Source of the DNA: Terracoccus sp. 273MFTsu3.1
Lineage (GTDB): Bacteria; Actinomycetota; Actinomycetes; Actinomycetales; Dermatophilaceae
DNA length: 64,000 nt
Direction of reading: 5' to 3'
NCBI RefSeq assembly: GCF_000383675.1
Contig: NZ_KB911827.1
Location: 124,001 to 188,000 of the forward strand
The notes under the pieces were generated by a model. That model searched no databases and was not told where the DNA came from. It was given only the letters and a program-made list of their open reading frames with translations. Shown piece after piece: positions 27,014 through 36,258 of this stretch (its first letter is position 1; every line of letters starts with the position of its first letter). The translations under genes and the position numbers were made by a program.

Positions 27014-27051
27014 GCGCAGATCTACTCTTACATGGTGTAGTAGATCTGCGC
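27014..27051. promoter_or_regulatory. 13-bp perfect inverted repeat upstream of cytochrome b operon
   Basis: Arms GCGCAGATCTACT (27014-27026) and AGTAGATCTGCGC (27039-27051) flank a 12-nt centre with CATG in the middle and TACA...TGTA around it. It is AT-richer than its surroundings, 43 nt after the permease stop and 42 nt before the operon ATG. Repressor operator most likely; a transcript hairpin is the alternative. Confidence 0.6.
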
Positions 27052-27093
27052 CGGGCAGGAGGACTCACGCTTCGCACTCCCCGGAGGCCAGAG

Positions 27094-27267
27094 ATGATCA
27101 CCCAGTTCCTCGCCGCGTCACAGCCGGTTCCTGCAGGTCCCGTCGTCCAGTGGGGATGGCTGACGATCACGGTCGCCAACCTCGTGGTCATCCTGCTCAT
27201 GGTCGTCGTCTTCGTGCTCGCGCTCCTGCTGCCCTTCCCTGCTCCCCGAGAGGACGAGGTCCAGTGA
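27094..27267 (+). CDS. 57-aa single-helix membrane protein of the cytochrome b cluster
   Basis: ATG after CGGAGG. One TM helix (about residues 20-48, LTITVANLVVILLMVVVFVLALLLP) with a short acidic tail. It overlaps the next gene by GTGA, so it is made with the cytochrome. By analogy with small subunits of oxidases and bc-type complexes it may stabilise the complex. Not recognised by name. Confidence 0.75.
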   Translation: MITQFLAASQPVPAGPVVQWGWLTITVANLVVILLMVVVFVLALLLPFPAPREDEVQ

Positions 27268-28019
27268 GCGGGGCCTCGACGTCCCTGCCGCCGGAACCGG
27301 CCGAGCCGCGGCCGCGCCCCGCGCACGACACGTGGACGGCCGCCCTCACTCGTTGGGTCGAGGGCCTGGTGCCCCGCGGGCAGTGGCTGCCCGACCGGCA
27401 GCCCGTCTACGTCGCCTCGTGGATCTACGTCTTCGGCGTCGCCTGCCTCGCCAGCCTCGTCGTCATCATCGTGTCGGGCCTCGTCCTGTCCCTCGGCGGG
27501 GTGGCCTGGTGGCACGCGAGCACGGTCGGCCACTTCGTCAACTCCGTGCACCTCTGGAGCGTCGAGCTCTTCTTCGCCACCATGGTCATCCACCTGTGGG
27601 GCAAGTTCTTCATGGCGTCGTGGCGAGGCAACCGCGGACTGACCTGGGCGACAGGCGCGCTCGCCTTCTTCGGGTCGCTGGGCACGGCCTTCACCGGCTA
27701 CCTCATCCAGACGAACTTCGACGCGCAGTGGATCTCGACGCAGGCCAAGGACGGGCTCAACGCCGCGGGCATCGGAGCGTGGTTCAACGTCATGGACCTC
27801 GGCCAGATGATGCTGTGGCACGTCTCGCTGCTCCCGCTCGTCGTCGGGGCGATCGTCGTCGTGCACATCGTCCTCGTGCGCCGACGCGGTGTCGCCCCTC
27901 CGATCGGCGCAACGGAACCTGCGGCCCTCGACGCGGACGCCGACGCGGACGCGGACGCGGACGCCGAGCAGACCGAGAGCCCCGCGACCCTCGTCACGCG
28001 CGCCGGGGTGGGGTCATGA
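27264..28019 (+). CDS. cytochrome b (b6-like, N-terminal-domain type)
   Basis: 251 aa with four or five helices. The pattern HLWSVELFFATMVIHLWGKF (His pair 14 apart) and HVSLLPLVVGAIVVVH (His pair), with GTAFTGYLIQ between, is that of the four-helix dihaem cytochrome b/b6 bundle. The PetD-like half, Rieske protein and cytochrome c1 are not encoded nearby. The GTG at 27264 overlaps the small gene. The C-terminal tail holds an Asp-Ala hexanucleotide repeat. Role: quinone-linked electron transfer, partner unknown. Confidence 0.82.
   Translation: MSGASTSLPPEPAEPRPRPAHDTWTAALTRWVEGLVPRGQWLPDRQPVYVASWIYVFGVACLASLVVIIVSGLVLSLGGVAWWHASTVGHFVNSVHLWSVELFFATMVIHLWGKFFMASWRGNRGLTWATGALAFFGSLGTAFTGYLIQTNFDAQWISTQAKDGLNAAGIGAWFNVMDLGQMMLWHVSLLPLVVGAIVVVHIVLVRRRGVAPPIGATEPAALDADADADADADAEQTESPATLVTRAGVGS
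27930..27965 (+). repeat. GACGCG/GACGCC hexanucleotide tract (six units)
   Basis: Six in-frame 6-nt units encode alternating Asp-Ala in the cytochrome b tail. The unit length preserves frame, so copy-number changes only lengthen the tail. Confidence 0.7.
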
Positions 28020-28948
28020 AGCGGGGGACGGGCGGCTGGGGACCCACGCCGGACGCGCACGCCTTTCCGACGCGCCGCTACGACCTCGTCAAGGAGTTCG
28101 TCATCGCGCTCGGTGTGGTCACGGTGCTCTCCGTCGTCGCCGCCCTCGTCTTCTCGTCTCCCGACGAGCCCGCGATCTCATTGCAGCAGTGGGCTCGTCA
28201 GGCGCCGGCGGACGTCGTCGCCACCGCCACCGGGGAGCTGGCCGGCACGACGACCAGCGCCGGCTACGGCCCGCCTTGCAACACCGCGGGCGAGGGGCAG
28301 AGCCTCGGGCCCGTCAACCTCCAGACGCTGCCCGGTGTCACCGTCCCCGTCGACTCCGCGAAGGACCTCGTCCTCGACCCCGTCCGCAGCCTCACGTCGG
28401 ACCCGGCTGTCGTCGCGGCGCTCCACGTCTGGGACGCGGCGTCGGCCGACCGGCAGCGGGCCTGGTCCGCGGCGTACGCCGACGCGCTGGCGGCCGCACC
28501 GGACGGGGACCCCGCCAAGGTCGCGACGGGTGACTACGGACCGGTCCCGATCATCGCAGCAGCCGAGCTGCGCCTCGCCGACGGGGATGCGCTCGAGGGT
28601 CTGCTCACCTCGCGCACGACCTTCTTCGGGGTCGACAGCACGCGGGCGCTGCTGCTGCTCGCCGACGGGACACACCTCGAGGACGCCGCCCGCGCCCAGA
28701 ACCTCGGGGGCGAACAGTGGGGGATCATGAACGAGACCGGCAACTACCCGGGTCAGCCGTGGCTCTGGCTGTACTCGCTGTGGTACCAGGCCCCGCCGTT
28801 CTCGACGTCGGAGAACGCCGACATCGCCGTCTGGTCCCTCATGGTCCTGCTCAGCATCGGCTTCATCTGCATCCCCTGGATCCCGGGCCTGCGCACGCTG
28901 CCGCGGCACCTCGGGGTGCACCGGCTCGTGTGGCGGACCCGACGCTGA
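28016..28948 (+). CDS. membrane protein of the cytochrome b cluster (function unknown)
   Basis: 310 aa; ATG overlaps the cytochrome b stop (ATGA). One TM helix near residue 35, an external domain of about 220 residues with STSAGYGPPCN-like start and QWGIMNETGNYPGQPWLW near its end, and a final TM helix (IAVWSLMVLLSIGFICIPWIP) before a basic tail. No CxxCH haem motif and no Rieske Cys/His. It may occupy the place of subunit IV and shape the quinone or partner site. No characterised homologue recognised. Confidence 0.7.
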   Translation: MKRGTGGWGPTPDAHAFPTRRYDLVKEFVIALGVVTVLSVVAALVFSSPDEPAISLQQWARQAPADVVATATGELAGTTTSAGYGPPCNTAGEGQSLGPVNLQTLPGVTVPVDSAKDLVLDPVRSLTSDPAVVAALHVWDAASADRQRAWSAAYADALAAAPDGDPAKVATGDYGPVPIIAAAELRLADGDALEGLLTSRTTFFGVDSTRALLLLADGTHLEDAARAQNLGGEQWGIMNETGNYPGQPWLWLYSLWYQAPPFSTSENADIAVWSLMVLLSIGFICIPWIPGLRTLPRHLGVHRLVWRTRR

Positions 28949-29026
28949 CGTGGGGCAGCAGGAGGGCCACCGGGCGGACGCCCGGCAGCCCCTCCCGCTG
29001 TCCTCACGGTGCGCTCGGACCGGTGG

Positions 29027-29785
<759 letters not shown>

Positions 29786-29902
29786 GGTCCGTACTTCCTT
29801 GTCGAGGACGTGGTCGTGGGGTGTCAGCTGGTGGTGCAGGGTGACGCGGGGGTGACGCTGGTGCCGCTGCGGTGAAGGGGCGACGTGGGTGGCCGGCCCG
29901 GC

Positions 29903-30781
29903 TCAGAGCGCGTCGGCCTCGGGGAGGGTGAGGATCTCGTGGCCGTCGTCGGTGATGAGGATCGTGTGCTCGAACTGGGCCGAGCGTCTGCGGTCACGGG
30001 TGACGACGGTCCACCGGTCGTCCCACATGTCCCACTCGGGGGTGCCGAGGTTGAGCATCGGCTCGATGGTGAAGGTCATGCCGGGCTCGATGACGGTCTC
30101 GTAGTGGGGAGCGGCGTCGTAGTGCGGCACGATGAGGCCGGAATGGAACTCCAGGCCGATGCCGTGTCCGGTGAAGTCGCGCACGACGCCGTAGCCGAAC
30201 CGCTTCGCGTAGCTCTCGATGACGCGGCCGATGACGTTGATCTCGCGACCCGGGCGGGCGGCCCGGATGCCACGCATCATCGCCTCGTGCGTGCGTTCGA
30301 CGAGCAGGCGGGACTCCTCGTCCACGTCACCGACGAGGTAGGTCGCGTCCGTGTCGCCGTGCACGCCGTGGATGTAGGCCGTGACGTCGATGTTGACGAT
30401 GTCGCCGTCCTCGAGCGGCCGCGCGTCGGGGATGCCGTGGCAGATGACCTCGTTGACGCTCGTGCACACCGACTTCGGGAAGCCCTTGTAGCCGAGCGGT
30501 GAGGGGTAGGCGCCGTGGTCGAGCAGGTACTCGTGGGCGACGGCGTCGAGCTCGTCGGTCGTGACACCGGGTGCGATCGCCTTCGAGGCCTCGACCATGG
30601 CCGTGGCCGCGATCCGCGACGCGATGCGCATCTTCTCGATGGTCTCGGGGTCCTTGATGCGCAGGTCGCCGTCCTCGCGCGGGTTGGCCACGTCGACGTA
30701 GTGCGGCCGATCGATCGAGGCGGGCACCGGTCGTCGCGGACTGAGGGGGTGTGCTGACACCCGCGGCTGGAGCAACGGCAT
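29903..30781 (-). CDS. map: methionine aminopeptidase type I
   Basis: 292-aa cytosolic enzyme removing N-terminal Met. The dimetal ligands are seen as D in NIDVTAY, D in HGDTDATY, H in [10 protein letters not shown] in FTIEPML and E in SAQFEHT. An N-terminal extension of about 35 residues ([17 protein letters not shown]) precedes the core, as in some actinobacterial MetAPs with an SH3-binding-like segment. ATG at 30781 has TAGACT 7 nt upstream, so it appears leaderless; a GTATGCCG octamer covers the start codon. Confidence 0.95.
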   Translation of the reverse strand: MPLLQPRVSAHPLSPRRPVPASIDRPHYVDVANPREDGDLRIKDPETIEKMRIASRIAATAMVEASKAIAPGVTTDELDAVAHEYLLDHGAYPSPLGYKGFPKSVCTSVNEVICHGIPDARPLEDGDIVNIDVTAYIHGVHGDTDATYLVGDVDEESRLLVERTHEAMMRGIRAARPGREINVIGRVIESYAKRFGYGVVRDFTGHGIGLEFHSGLIVPHYDAAPHYETVIEPGMTFTIEPMLNLGTPEWDMWDDRWTVVTRDRRRSAQFEHTILITDDGHEILTLPEADAL

Positions 30782-30788
30782 ACGGTGG

Positions 30789-30794
30789 AGTCTA
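30789..30794 (-). promoter_or_regulatory. -10 box (TAGACT) of leaderless map
   Basis: TAGACT on the minus strand, 7 nt before the ATG. Confidence 0.55.
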
Positions 30795-30893
30795 GGTCGT
30801 CAGCGGGTGCCGTCCACGAGGAGCGTTCACGACGCGGACCCGCTCGGGCCGGATGGCAGGTCGGAAGAGTCCGAAGAGAGAAGGAGTGCGCAC

Positions 30894-31103
30894 GTGAGCT
30901 TCTGGTACAACGTCGACACGGGTCAGGTCGAGACCGACGAGAACCGCAGCCGGGGTGAGCAGGTGCTCGGCCCGTACGCCACCGAGGCGGAGGCCCAGGC
31001 CGCCCTCGACACCGCCCACAAGAAGACCGAGCAGTGGGACTCCGAGGACCGCGACTGGAACGAGCGCGGCGGTTCGGCCGCGGCCGGCGACAGCGACGCC
31101 TGA
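30894..31103 (+). CDS. small conserved-looking protein, 69 aa (SPOR-like)
   Basis: GTG preceded by AAGGAG. The sequence MSFWYNVDTGQVET...GPYATEAEAQAALDTA resembles short actinobacterial proteins with a SPOR-like repeat, then an acidic Trp-containing tail (EQWDSEDRDWNERGG). Divergent from map. Function unknown. Confidence 0.7.
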   Translation: MSFWYNVDTGQVETDENRSRGEQVLGPYATEAEAQAALDTAHKKTEQWDSEDRDWNERGGSAAAGDSDA

Positions 31104-31130
31104 CCTCCGGCGACCCACGCCAGGCGCCGC

Positions 31131-31158
31131 CCCGACCGGTCGGTCCCGGCCGGTCGGG
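31131..31158. terminator. hairpin between small protein gene and panB
   Basis: CCCGACCGG (31131-31139) pairs with CCGGTCGGG (31150-31158). It lies between convergent genes. No T tract. Confidence 0.5.
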
Positions 31159-31216
31159 CTGCGGTGTCTCGAGACAGGCAGTCGGCCGGGTCTCCGGCCT
31201 GCGTCCGGCCTTGTCG

Positions 31217-32107
31217 TCAGGACTCGAAGGAGTGCTCGGCGTCGGGGAAGGCACCTGACTCGACGTCGGCGGCGTACGCCCGGGCGGCGTCGAGCAGCGT
31301 GCCGCGCAGGTCGGCGTACTTCTTGACGAAGCGCGGAGCCTTGCCGCTGCGCAGGCCCGCGAAGTCGCTCCACACGAGCACCTGGGCGTCGGTGCCGCTG
31401 CCGGCGCCGATGCCGATCGTCGGGATGCTCAGGACCTCGGTGACCCGCGCCGCGACGGGCGCCGGGACCATCTCGAGGACGACCGCGAAGGCGCCGGCGT
31501 CCTGCAGGGCTCGCGCCTCGTCGACGAGCGCGTCGGCGGCGTCGCCGCGACCCTGCACGCGGTAGCCGCCGAGCTGGTGCTCGCTCTGCGGCGTGAAGCC
31601 GACGTGCGCCATGACGGGGATGCCGGCGTCGGTGAGGGTCTTGACGAGCGGGACCATGGCCGTGCCGCCCTCGAGCTTGACGGCGTGGGCGAGCCCTTCC
31701 TTCATGAGCCGCACGGCACTCGCGAAGCCCTGCTCGACGGACCCGCCGTACGAGCCGAACGGCAGGTCGGCGACGACGAGCGCGCGGCGGGCGGCCGTCG
31801 ACACGGCCCGGACGAGCGGGATCATCTCGTCGAGCGTCACGGGCACGGTCGTCTCGTAGCCGTAGACGTTGTTGCCCGCCGAGTCGCCGACGAGCAGCAC
31901 GGGGATCCCGGCCTCGTCGAAGATCTGGGCGGCATACATGTCGTATGCCGTGAGCATCGCCCAGCGGCGCCCCTCCGCCTTGAGGGCGTGCAGGTGGGGG
32001 ATGCGCACCTTCCGTGGGGACGGCGCGGTGCTCGCGGCCGAGGGGGCGTCCTGGGCCCGGCTCCCGGATCCGTAGGGACTCTGCTCCTCGGGGGCGTCAG
32101 TGCTCAT
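31217..32107 (-). CDS. panB: ketopantoate hydroxymethyltransferase
   Basis: 296 aa. Transfers a hydroxymethyl group from methylene-THF to 2-ketoisovalerate, the first step to pantothenate. Family motifs: [35 protein letters not shown] (metal Asp), [19 protein letters not shown] and IGIGAG. A 30-residue Ala/Pro/Ser extension precedes the barrel. Appears leaderless (TATGCT 6 nt before ATG). Two GTATGCCG octamers lie within 21 bp in the AYDMYAA codons (31930 and 31943). Confidence 0.95.
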   Translation of the reverse strand: MSTDAPEEQSPYGSGSRAQDAPSAASTAPSPRKVRIPHLHALKAEGRRWAMLTAYDMYAAQIFDEAGIPVLLVGDSAGNNVYGYETTVPVTLDEMIPLVRAVSTAARRALVVADLPFGSYGGSVEQGFASAVRLMKEGLAHAVKLEGGTAMVPLVKTLTDAGIPVMAHVGFTPQSEHQLGGYRVQGRGDAADALVDEARALQDAGAFAVVLEMVPAPVAARVTEVLSIPTIGIGAGSGTDAQVLVWSDFAGLRSGKAPRFVKKYADLRGTLLDAARAYAADVESGAFPDAEHSFES

Positions 32108-32113
32108 GGCCGG

Positions 32114-32119
32114 AGCATA
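32114..32119 (-). promoter_or_regulatory. -10 box (TATGCT) of leaderless panB
   Basis: TATGCT on the minus strand, 6 nt before the ATG at 32107. Confidence 0.55.
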
Positions 32120-32185
32120 TCGGCGCCTCGGGGTGGGCCATGGCTGGCCGGCGCCCGGCGTCGTGATACCTCTGTGACAGATGGG

Positions 32186-32345
32186 GTTCTATACCCGAGA
32201 GGGGGGCGGTCTGGGAAGGGTGCGGTGGGTTCTCTATACGAAGAATTTACGTTCTTTGCGATGAACTGCCTTGTGGCACAAGTTTTTTCGATTTGTCTGG
32301 TAGCAGACACCACATTGTCTGTGTTCTGTGTTCTTATACGCGAGG
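32186..32345 (+). promoter_or_regulatory. AT-rich control region with three GTTCT(N)TATAC repeats
   Basis: GTTCTATACCCGAGAG (32186-32201), GTTCTCTATACGAAG (32229-32243) and GTTCTTATACGCGAGG (32330-32345) share a core. Base composition drops sharply relative to the window across about 32165-32345. Each copy includes a TATAC that could serve as -10. Upstream of the secreted M6 protease. Confidence 0.5.
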
Positions 32346-32384
32346 TGCCGGATTGACGGCGCCTTGTGACCAGGAGGACAGATC

Positions 32385-34715
32385 GTGAACAAGCGCCATT
32401 GGAGTGCTGTCTCGGGATTGGCCGTGGGTGCGCTCGTCGTCACCGGCCTCACCGCCCCGATGCAGGCTCAGGCCACACCCGTCGCCAAGGCCCCGGTGAG
32501 CGGAGACCCCGCAGCCGCCCAGGCGTCGCAGCCCGACAACCTGCCCAACCCCCTTGCCGACGCCCAGGCGGCCGAGCGCAAGGACGCCGTCGCCAAGCTC
32601 CTCAAGGGCGAGGCCTCGACCAGGACCATCAACGGCAACCGTGTCATCGAGGTCAAGAGCAAGGGCAAGGGCAAGGACGGCAAGCCGGCCAAGTCCAAGT
32701 ACGTCAACTACCCCGTGAACCGTGAGGAGGACATCTTCACGATCCTCACGGACTTCGGCACGCAGACGAAGTCGCCGTTCGACACCGCCCCCGGACCGGT
32801 GCACAACCAGATCGTCGCGCCAGACCGCACGTGGGACGGCAACGCGACCGACGACAACTCGACGTACTGGGTCAAGGACTTCAACCGTGACCACTACCTC
32901 GAGATGATGTTCGGCACGGGTGAGTCGTTCAAGGACTTCTACCTCAAGCAGTCCAACGGCCGCTTCCTGGCCAAGGGTGACGTCTCCGACTGGGTGACCG
33001 TCCCGTACAACGAGGCCCGCTACGGCGCCAAGAACGACGCCGACGGCTACTGGAACTACATCAAGGACACCGCGACGGCCTGGTACAACGCCCAGAAGGC
33101 GGCCGGCAAGAGCGACGCCGACATCAAGACGTACCTCGCGCAGTTCGACAAGGTCGACCGCTACGACTACGACGGCGACGGCAACTTCAACGAGCCCGAC
33201 GGCTACATCGACCACTTCCAGGCGATCCACGCCGGCGAGGGCGAGGAGGCCGGCGGCGGTGCCCAGGGCACCAACGCGATCTGGTCGCACCGCTGGTACG
33301 CGTACTCCAACCAGGCCGGCGTCAACGGCCCGTCGTTCAACAAGCTCGGCGGCGTGCCGCTCGGCACCTCCGGCATGTGGATCGGCGACTACACGACCGA
33401 GCCCGAGAACGGCGGACTCGGTGTGTTCTCGCACGAGTTCGGCCACGACCTCGGTCTGCCCGACCTCTACGACACCAACGGTGGCGACAACAGCACCGCC
33501 TTCTGGACGCTCATGAGCGGTGGCTCGTGGCTCAACCACGGCACCGACTCGATCGGCACGACGCCCGGCTACATGGGCCCGTGGGAGAAGCTCCAGCTCG
33601 GCTGGCTCGACTACACCACCGTCCCCTTCGGTGAGGACACCTCGGTCAAGCTGAGCCAGGCCGACCTCTCCACGAAGAACGGTTCGGTGCAGGCCCTCGT
33701 GGTCCCGCTCCCCGAGCGCACGGTGACCTCCGACCGCAACACGCCGCACTCCGGCAAGGCGGAGTGGTGGAGCGGCTTCGGTGACAACCTCAACTCGACC
33801 CTGACCCGCACGGTCGACCTGACCGGTGCCAAGACCTCGGCCTCGATCAGCGCCTGGGTCCAGGGCAACCTCGAGAAGGACTACGACTACCTCTACGGCG
33901 AGGTCTCGACCGACAACGGCGCCACGTGGACGCAGGTCGGCACGCCCGTCAACGGTGTCTTCGCCTGGGCGCAGAAGTCGTTCGACCTCTCGGCCTACAA
34001 GGGCCAGAGCGTCCAGTTCCGCTTCCGCGTCGCCACCGACGGTGGTGTCTCGAGCGAGGCCTTCGTCGACGACGTCGCCGTCACGACCGACGGTGTCGCC
34101 GGCACGGTCGACGACGTCGAGTCGGGCGCCGGTGCCTGGGTCGCCAAGGGTGGGTTCTCCATCATCGACGGCACCACCTCGAAGCAGGTCCAGGACTTCT
34201 ACCTCGCCGAGAACCGCGTCTACAGCGGCTACGACGCGACGCTGAAGACCGGTCCGTACAACTTCGGCTGGGGCAACAGCAAGCCCGACTGGGTCGAGCG
34301 GTTCCCGTACCAGAACGGCATGCTCGTCTGGTTCGCCAACGGTGAGTACGGCGACAACAACACGATCGACCACCCCGGTGGCGGTCAGGTGCTGCCGGTC
34401 GACGCCCGTCCGGCGCCGGTCATGCTCAACAACGCCAACGGCACGCAGACGATGATGGGCAACCGTCGCCAGCCGTTCGACGCCACCTTCGGGCAGGAGG
34501 CCACCGACGCGGTGACCTTCCACCGCAACGGTGTCGCGACGACGGTCCCGTCGTCGCCGGCGATGCCGACGTTCGACGACTCGGACGTCAACCGCTACTG
34601 GTCCTCGGCGAACCCGCTCGGCTCCACCAAGGTGGCCGGCTCGGGCACGACGATGACCGTGACGAAGACGCGTGACGGCGGCAACGAGCTGCAGGTCAAG
34701 GTCGCCTTCAAGTGA
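32385..34715 (+). CDS. secreted M6 family metalloprotease (immune inhibitor A-like)
   Basis: 776 aa from GTG with AGGAGGA 6 nt upstream. Sec signal peptide (residues 1-30, ending AQA), propeptide rich in Ala/Lys, then the catalytic domain with the zinc motif HEFGHDLGLPD and the later MSGGSW Met-turn. The C-terminal half holds a jelly-roll-like domain with two FVDDVAV/VDDVESG segments. Strongly biased codons (AAC, AAG, TAC) suggest high expression. Degrades extracellular proteins. Confidence 0.93.
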   Translation: MNKRHWSAVSGLAVGALVVTGLTAPMQAQATPVAKAPVSGDPAAAQASQPDNLPNPLADAQAAERKDAVAKLLKGEASTRTINGNRVIEVKSKGKGKDGKPAKSKYVNYPVNREEDIFTILTDFGTQTKSPFDTAPGPVHNQIVAPDRTWDGNATDDNSTYWVKDFNRDHYLEMMFGTGESFKDFYLKQSNGRFLAKGDVSDWVTVPYNEARYGAKNDADGYWNYIKDTATAWYNAQKAAGKSDADIKTYLAQFDKVDRYDYDGDGNFNEPDGYIDHFQAIHAGEGEEAGGGAQGTNAIWSHRWYAYSNQAGVNGPSFNKLGGVPLGTSGMWIGDYTTEPENGGLGVFSHEFGHDLGLPDLYDTNGGDNSTAFWTLMSGGSWLNHGTDSIGTTPGYMGPWEKLQLGWLDYTTVPFGEDTSVKLSQADLSTKNGSVQALVVPLPERTVTSDRNTPHSGKAEWWSGFGDNLNSTLTRTVDLTGAKTSASISAWVQGNLEKDYDYLYGEVSTDNGATWTQVGTPVNGVFAWAQKSFDLSAYKGQSVQFRFRVATDGGVSSEAFVDDVAVTTDGVAGTVDDVESGAGAWVAKGGFSIIDGTTSKQVQDFYLAENRVYSGYDATLKTGPYNFGWGNSKPDWVERFPYQNGMLVWFANGEYGDNNTIDHPGGGQVLPVDARPAPVMLNNANGTQTMMGNRRQPFDATFGQEATDAVTFHRNGVATTVPSSPAMPTFDDSDVNRYWSSANPLGSTKVAGSGTTMTVTKTRDGGNELQVKVAFK

Positions 34716-34744
34716 CTCGTCCGATGACCGCGAGGTCATGAGTC

Positions 34745-34780
34745 CGAAGGGCCCCCGGGACACGTCCCGGGGGCCCTTCG
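34745..34780 (+). terminator. strong hairpin after M6 protease gene
   Basis: Perfect 17-bp stem (34745-34761 with 34764-34780) and a 2-nt nominal loop, 29 nt after the stop. Confidence 0.8.
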
Positions 34781-34832
34781 CATGCCCGCCCGGCGGCACA
34801 CGACAGGGCACTCGTCCCAAAGATCGTGTGTC

Positions 34833-34870
34833 GCAACATCCGTGAAACAGCCATGCGGCAGGATCGACAC
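34833..34870 (+). promoter_or_regulatory. degenerate GlnR-box-like array abutting glnA2
   Basis: GCAAC-n6-GAAAC-n6-GCGGC-n6-GACAC immediately before the ATG. The spacing equals the GlnR pattern GTNAC-n6-GAAAC repeated twice, but only the first pair matches well. Confidence 0.35.
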
Positions 34871-36208
34871 ATGAACCGTCAGGAAGAGTTCGTGCTGCGC
34901 ACGATCGAAGAGCGAGACATCCGGTTCGTCCGTCTGTGGTTCACGGACGTCCTCGGCACCCTCAAGTCGGTGGCGGTCGCGCCGGCCGAGCTCGAGGGGG
35001 CCTTTGCCGAGGGCATCGGCTTCGACGGTTCGGCGATCGAGGGTTTCGCTCGCGTCTACGAGGCCGACATGCTGGCCAAGCCCGACCCGTCGACGTTCCA
35101 GATCCTTCCCTGGCGCGGCGACCCGCCCGGCACGGCACGCATGTTCTGCGACCTCCAGCTGCCTGACGGCACACCGAGCTTCGCCGACCCGCGGCACGTG
35201 CTCCAGCGGGCCCTCGGCAAGGCGGCTGACCTCGGCTTCACCTTCTACACCCACCCCGAGATCGAGTTCTTCCTCCTCGAGCAGGGACGCGGTCCCGACG
35301 GTCGACCCGTCCCCGTCGACGATGCCGGCTACTTCGACCACGTGCCGCACGGCACCGGCCACGACTTCCGTCGCGCCGCCATCACGATGCTCGAGAACAT
35401 GGGCATCTCGGTCGAGTTCAGCCACCACGAGGGCGCGCCCGGCCAGAACGAGATCGACCTTCGCTATGCCGACGCGCTCAGCACGGCCGACAACATCCAG
35501 ACCTTCCGGACGGTCGTCAAGGAGGTCGCCCTGACGCAGGGGATCTACGCGACCTTCATGCCCAAGCCCTTCTCCGAGCACCCCGGGTCGGGGATGCACA
35601 CGCACCTCTCGCTCTTCGAGGGAGACTCCAACGCCTTCTTCGAGGCCGGCGCGCCGTACCAGCTGAGCAAGGTCGGTCGGCAGTTCATCGCGGGACTGCT
35701 GCGCCACGGCGCCGAGATCGCCGCCGTGACGAACCAGTGGGTCAACTCCTACAAGCGCCTCTGGGGCGGGGGAGAGGCCCCGGCCCACCTCACCTGGGGC
35801 CACAACAACCGCTCGGCTCTCGTCCGCGTGCCGATGCACAAGCCCAACAAGGGACAGTCGACGCGCGTCGAGGTCCGCTCGCTCGACGCGGCCTGCAACC
35901 CCTACCTCGCCTTCGCCGTCCTGCTCGGTGCCGGCCTCAAGGGCATCGAGGAGGGCTACGAGCTACCTCCCGAGACCGAGGACGACGTCTGGAGCCTGAC
36001 GGACTCCGAGCGCCGGGCCATGGGCATCAAGCCGCTCCCGTCCTCACTGGGCCGCGCCCTCGAGGTCATGGAGGAGAGCGAGCTCGTCGCCGACGTCCTC
36101 GGCGAGCACGTCTTCGACTTCTTCCTGCGCAACAAGCGCCAGGAGTGGCTCGACTACCGTCACGAGATCAGCCGCTTCGAGCTCGACCGCTACCTGCCGC
36201 GGCTCTGA
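34871..36208 (+). CDS. glnA2: glutamine synthetase type I, GlnA2 class
   Basis: 445 aa. ATP-dependent ligase of the GS-I fold: GFDGSAIEGFARVYEADM near residue 55, PEIEFFLLE, GSGMHTHLSLF and NNRSALVRVP. The N-terminus RQEEFVLRTIEERDIRFVRLWFTDVLG is the GlnA2 type. It is shorter than GlnA1 here (474 aa) and lacks its [10 protein letters not shown] adenylylation site, having GYELPPETED instead. Some actinobacterial GlnA2 enzymes act on polyamines rather than ammonia, so the substrate is not certain. ATG 34871 gives the conserved N-terminus; glnE follows after 50 nt. Confidence 0.88.
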   Translation: MNRQEEFVLRTIEERDIRFVRLWFTDVLGTLKSVAVAPAELEGAFAEGIGFDGSAIEGFARVYEADMLAKPDPSTFQILPWRGDPPGTARMFCDLQLPDGTPSFADPRHVLQRALGKAADLGFTFYTHPEIEFFLLEQGRGPDGRPVPVDDAGYFDHVPHGTGHDFRRAAITMLENMGISVEFSHHEGAPGQNEIDLRYADALSTADNIQTFRTVVKEVALTQGIYATFMPKPFSEHPGSGMHTHLSLFEGDSNAFFEAGAPYQLSKVGRQFIAGLLRHGAEIAAVTNQWVNSYKRLWGGGEAPAHLTWGHNNRSALVRVPMHKPNKGQSTRVEVRSLDAACNPYLAFAVLLGAGLKGIEEGYELPPETEDDVWSLTDSERRAMGIKPLPSSLGRALEVMEESELVADVLGEHVFDFFLRNKRQEWLDYRHEISRFELDRYLPRL

Positions 36209-36258
36209 CCGGACCTGCCCCTTCCCGGGGCCGACGACCACCGAGCGATTCGACACCG

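Noticed and set aside
28970-28985. Short hairpin CCGGGCG/CGCCCGG between the cytochrome cluster and ppgK
   Set aside because: Only 6-7 bp with a 2-4-nt loop in GC-rich DNA; too weak to call a terminator with confidence.
32334-34820. 828-codon open frame antisense to the M6 protease
   Set aside because: It is a GC-rich mirror frame of a strongly codon-biased gene. The product is Val/Gly/Arg low-complexity with no domain, and the sense gene has signal peptide, zinc motif and ribosome-binding site.
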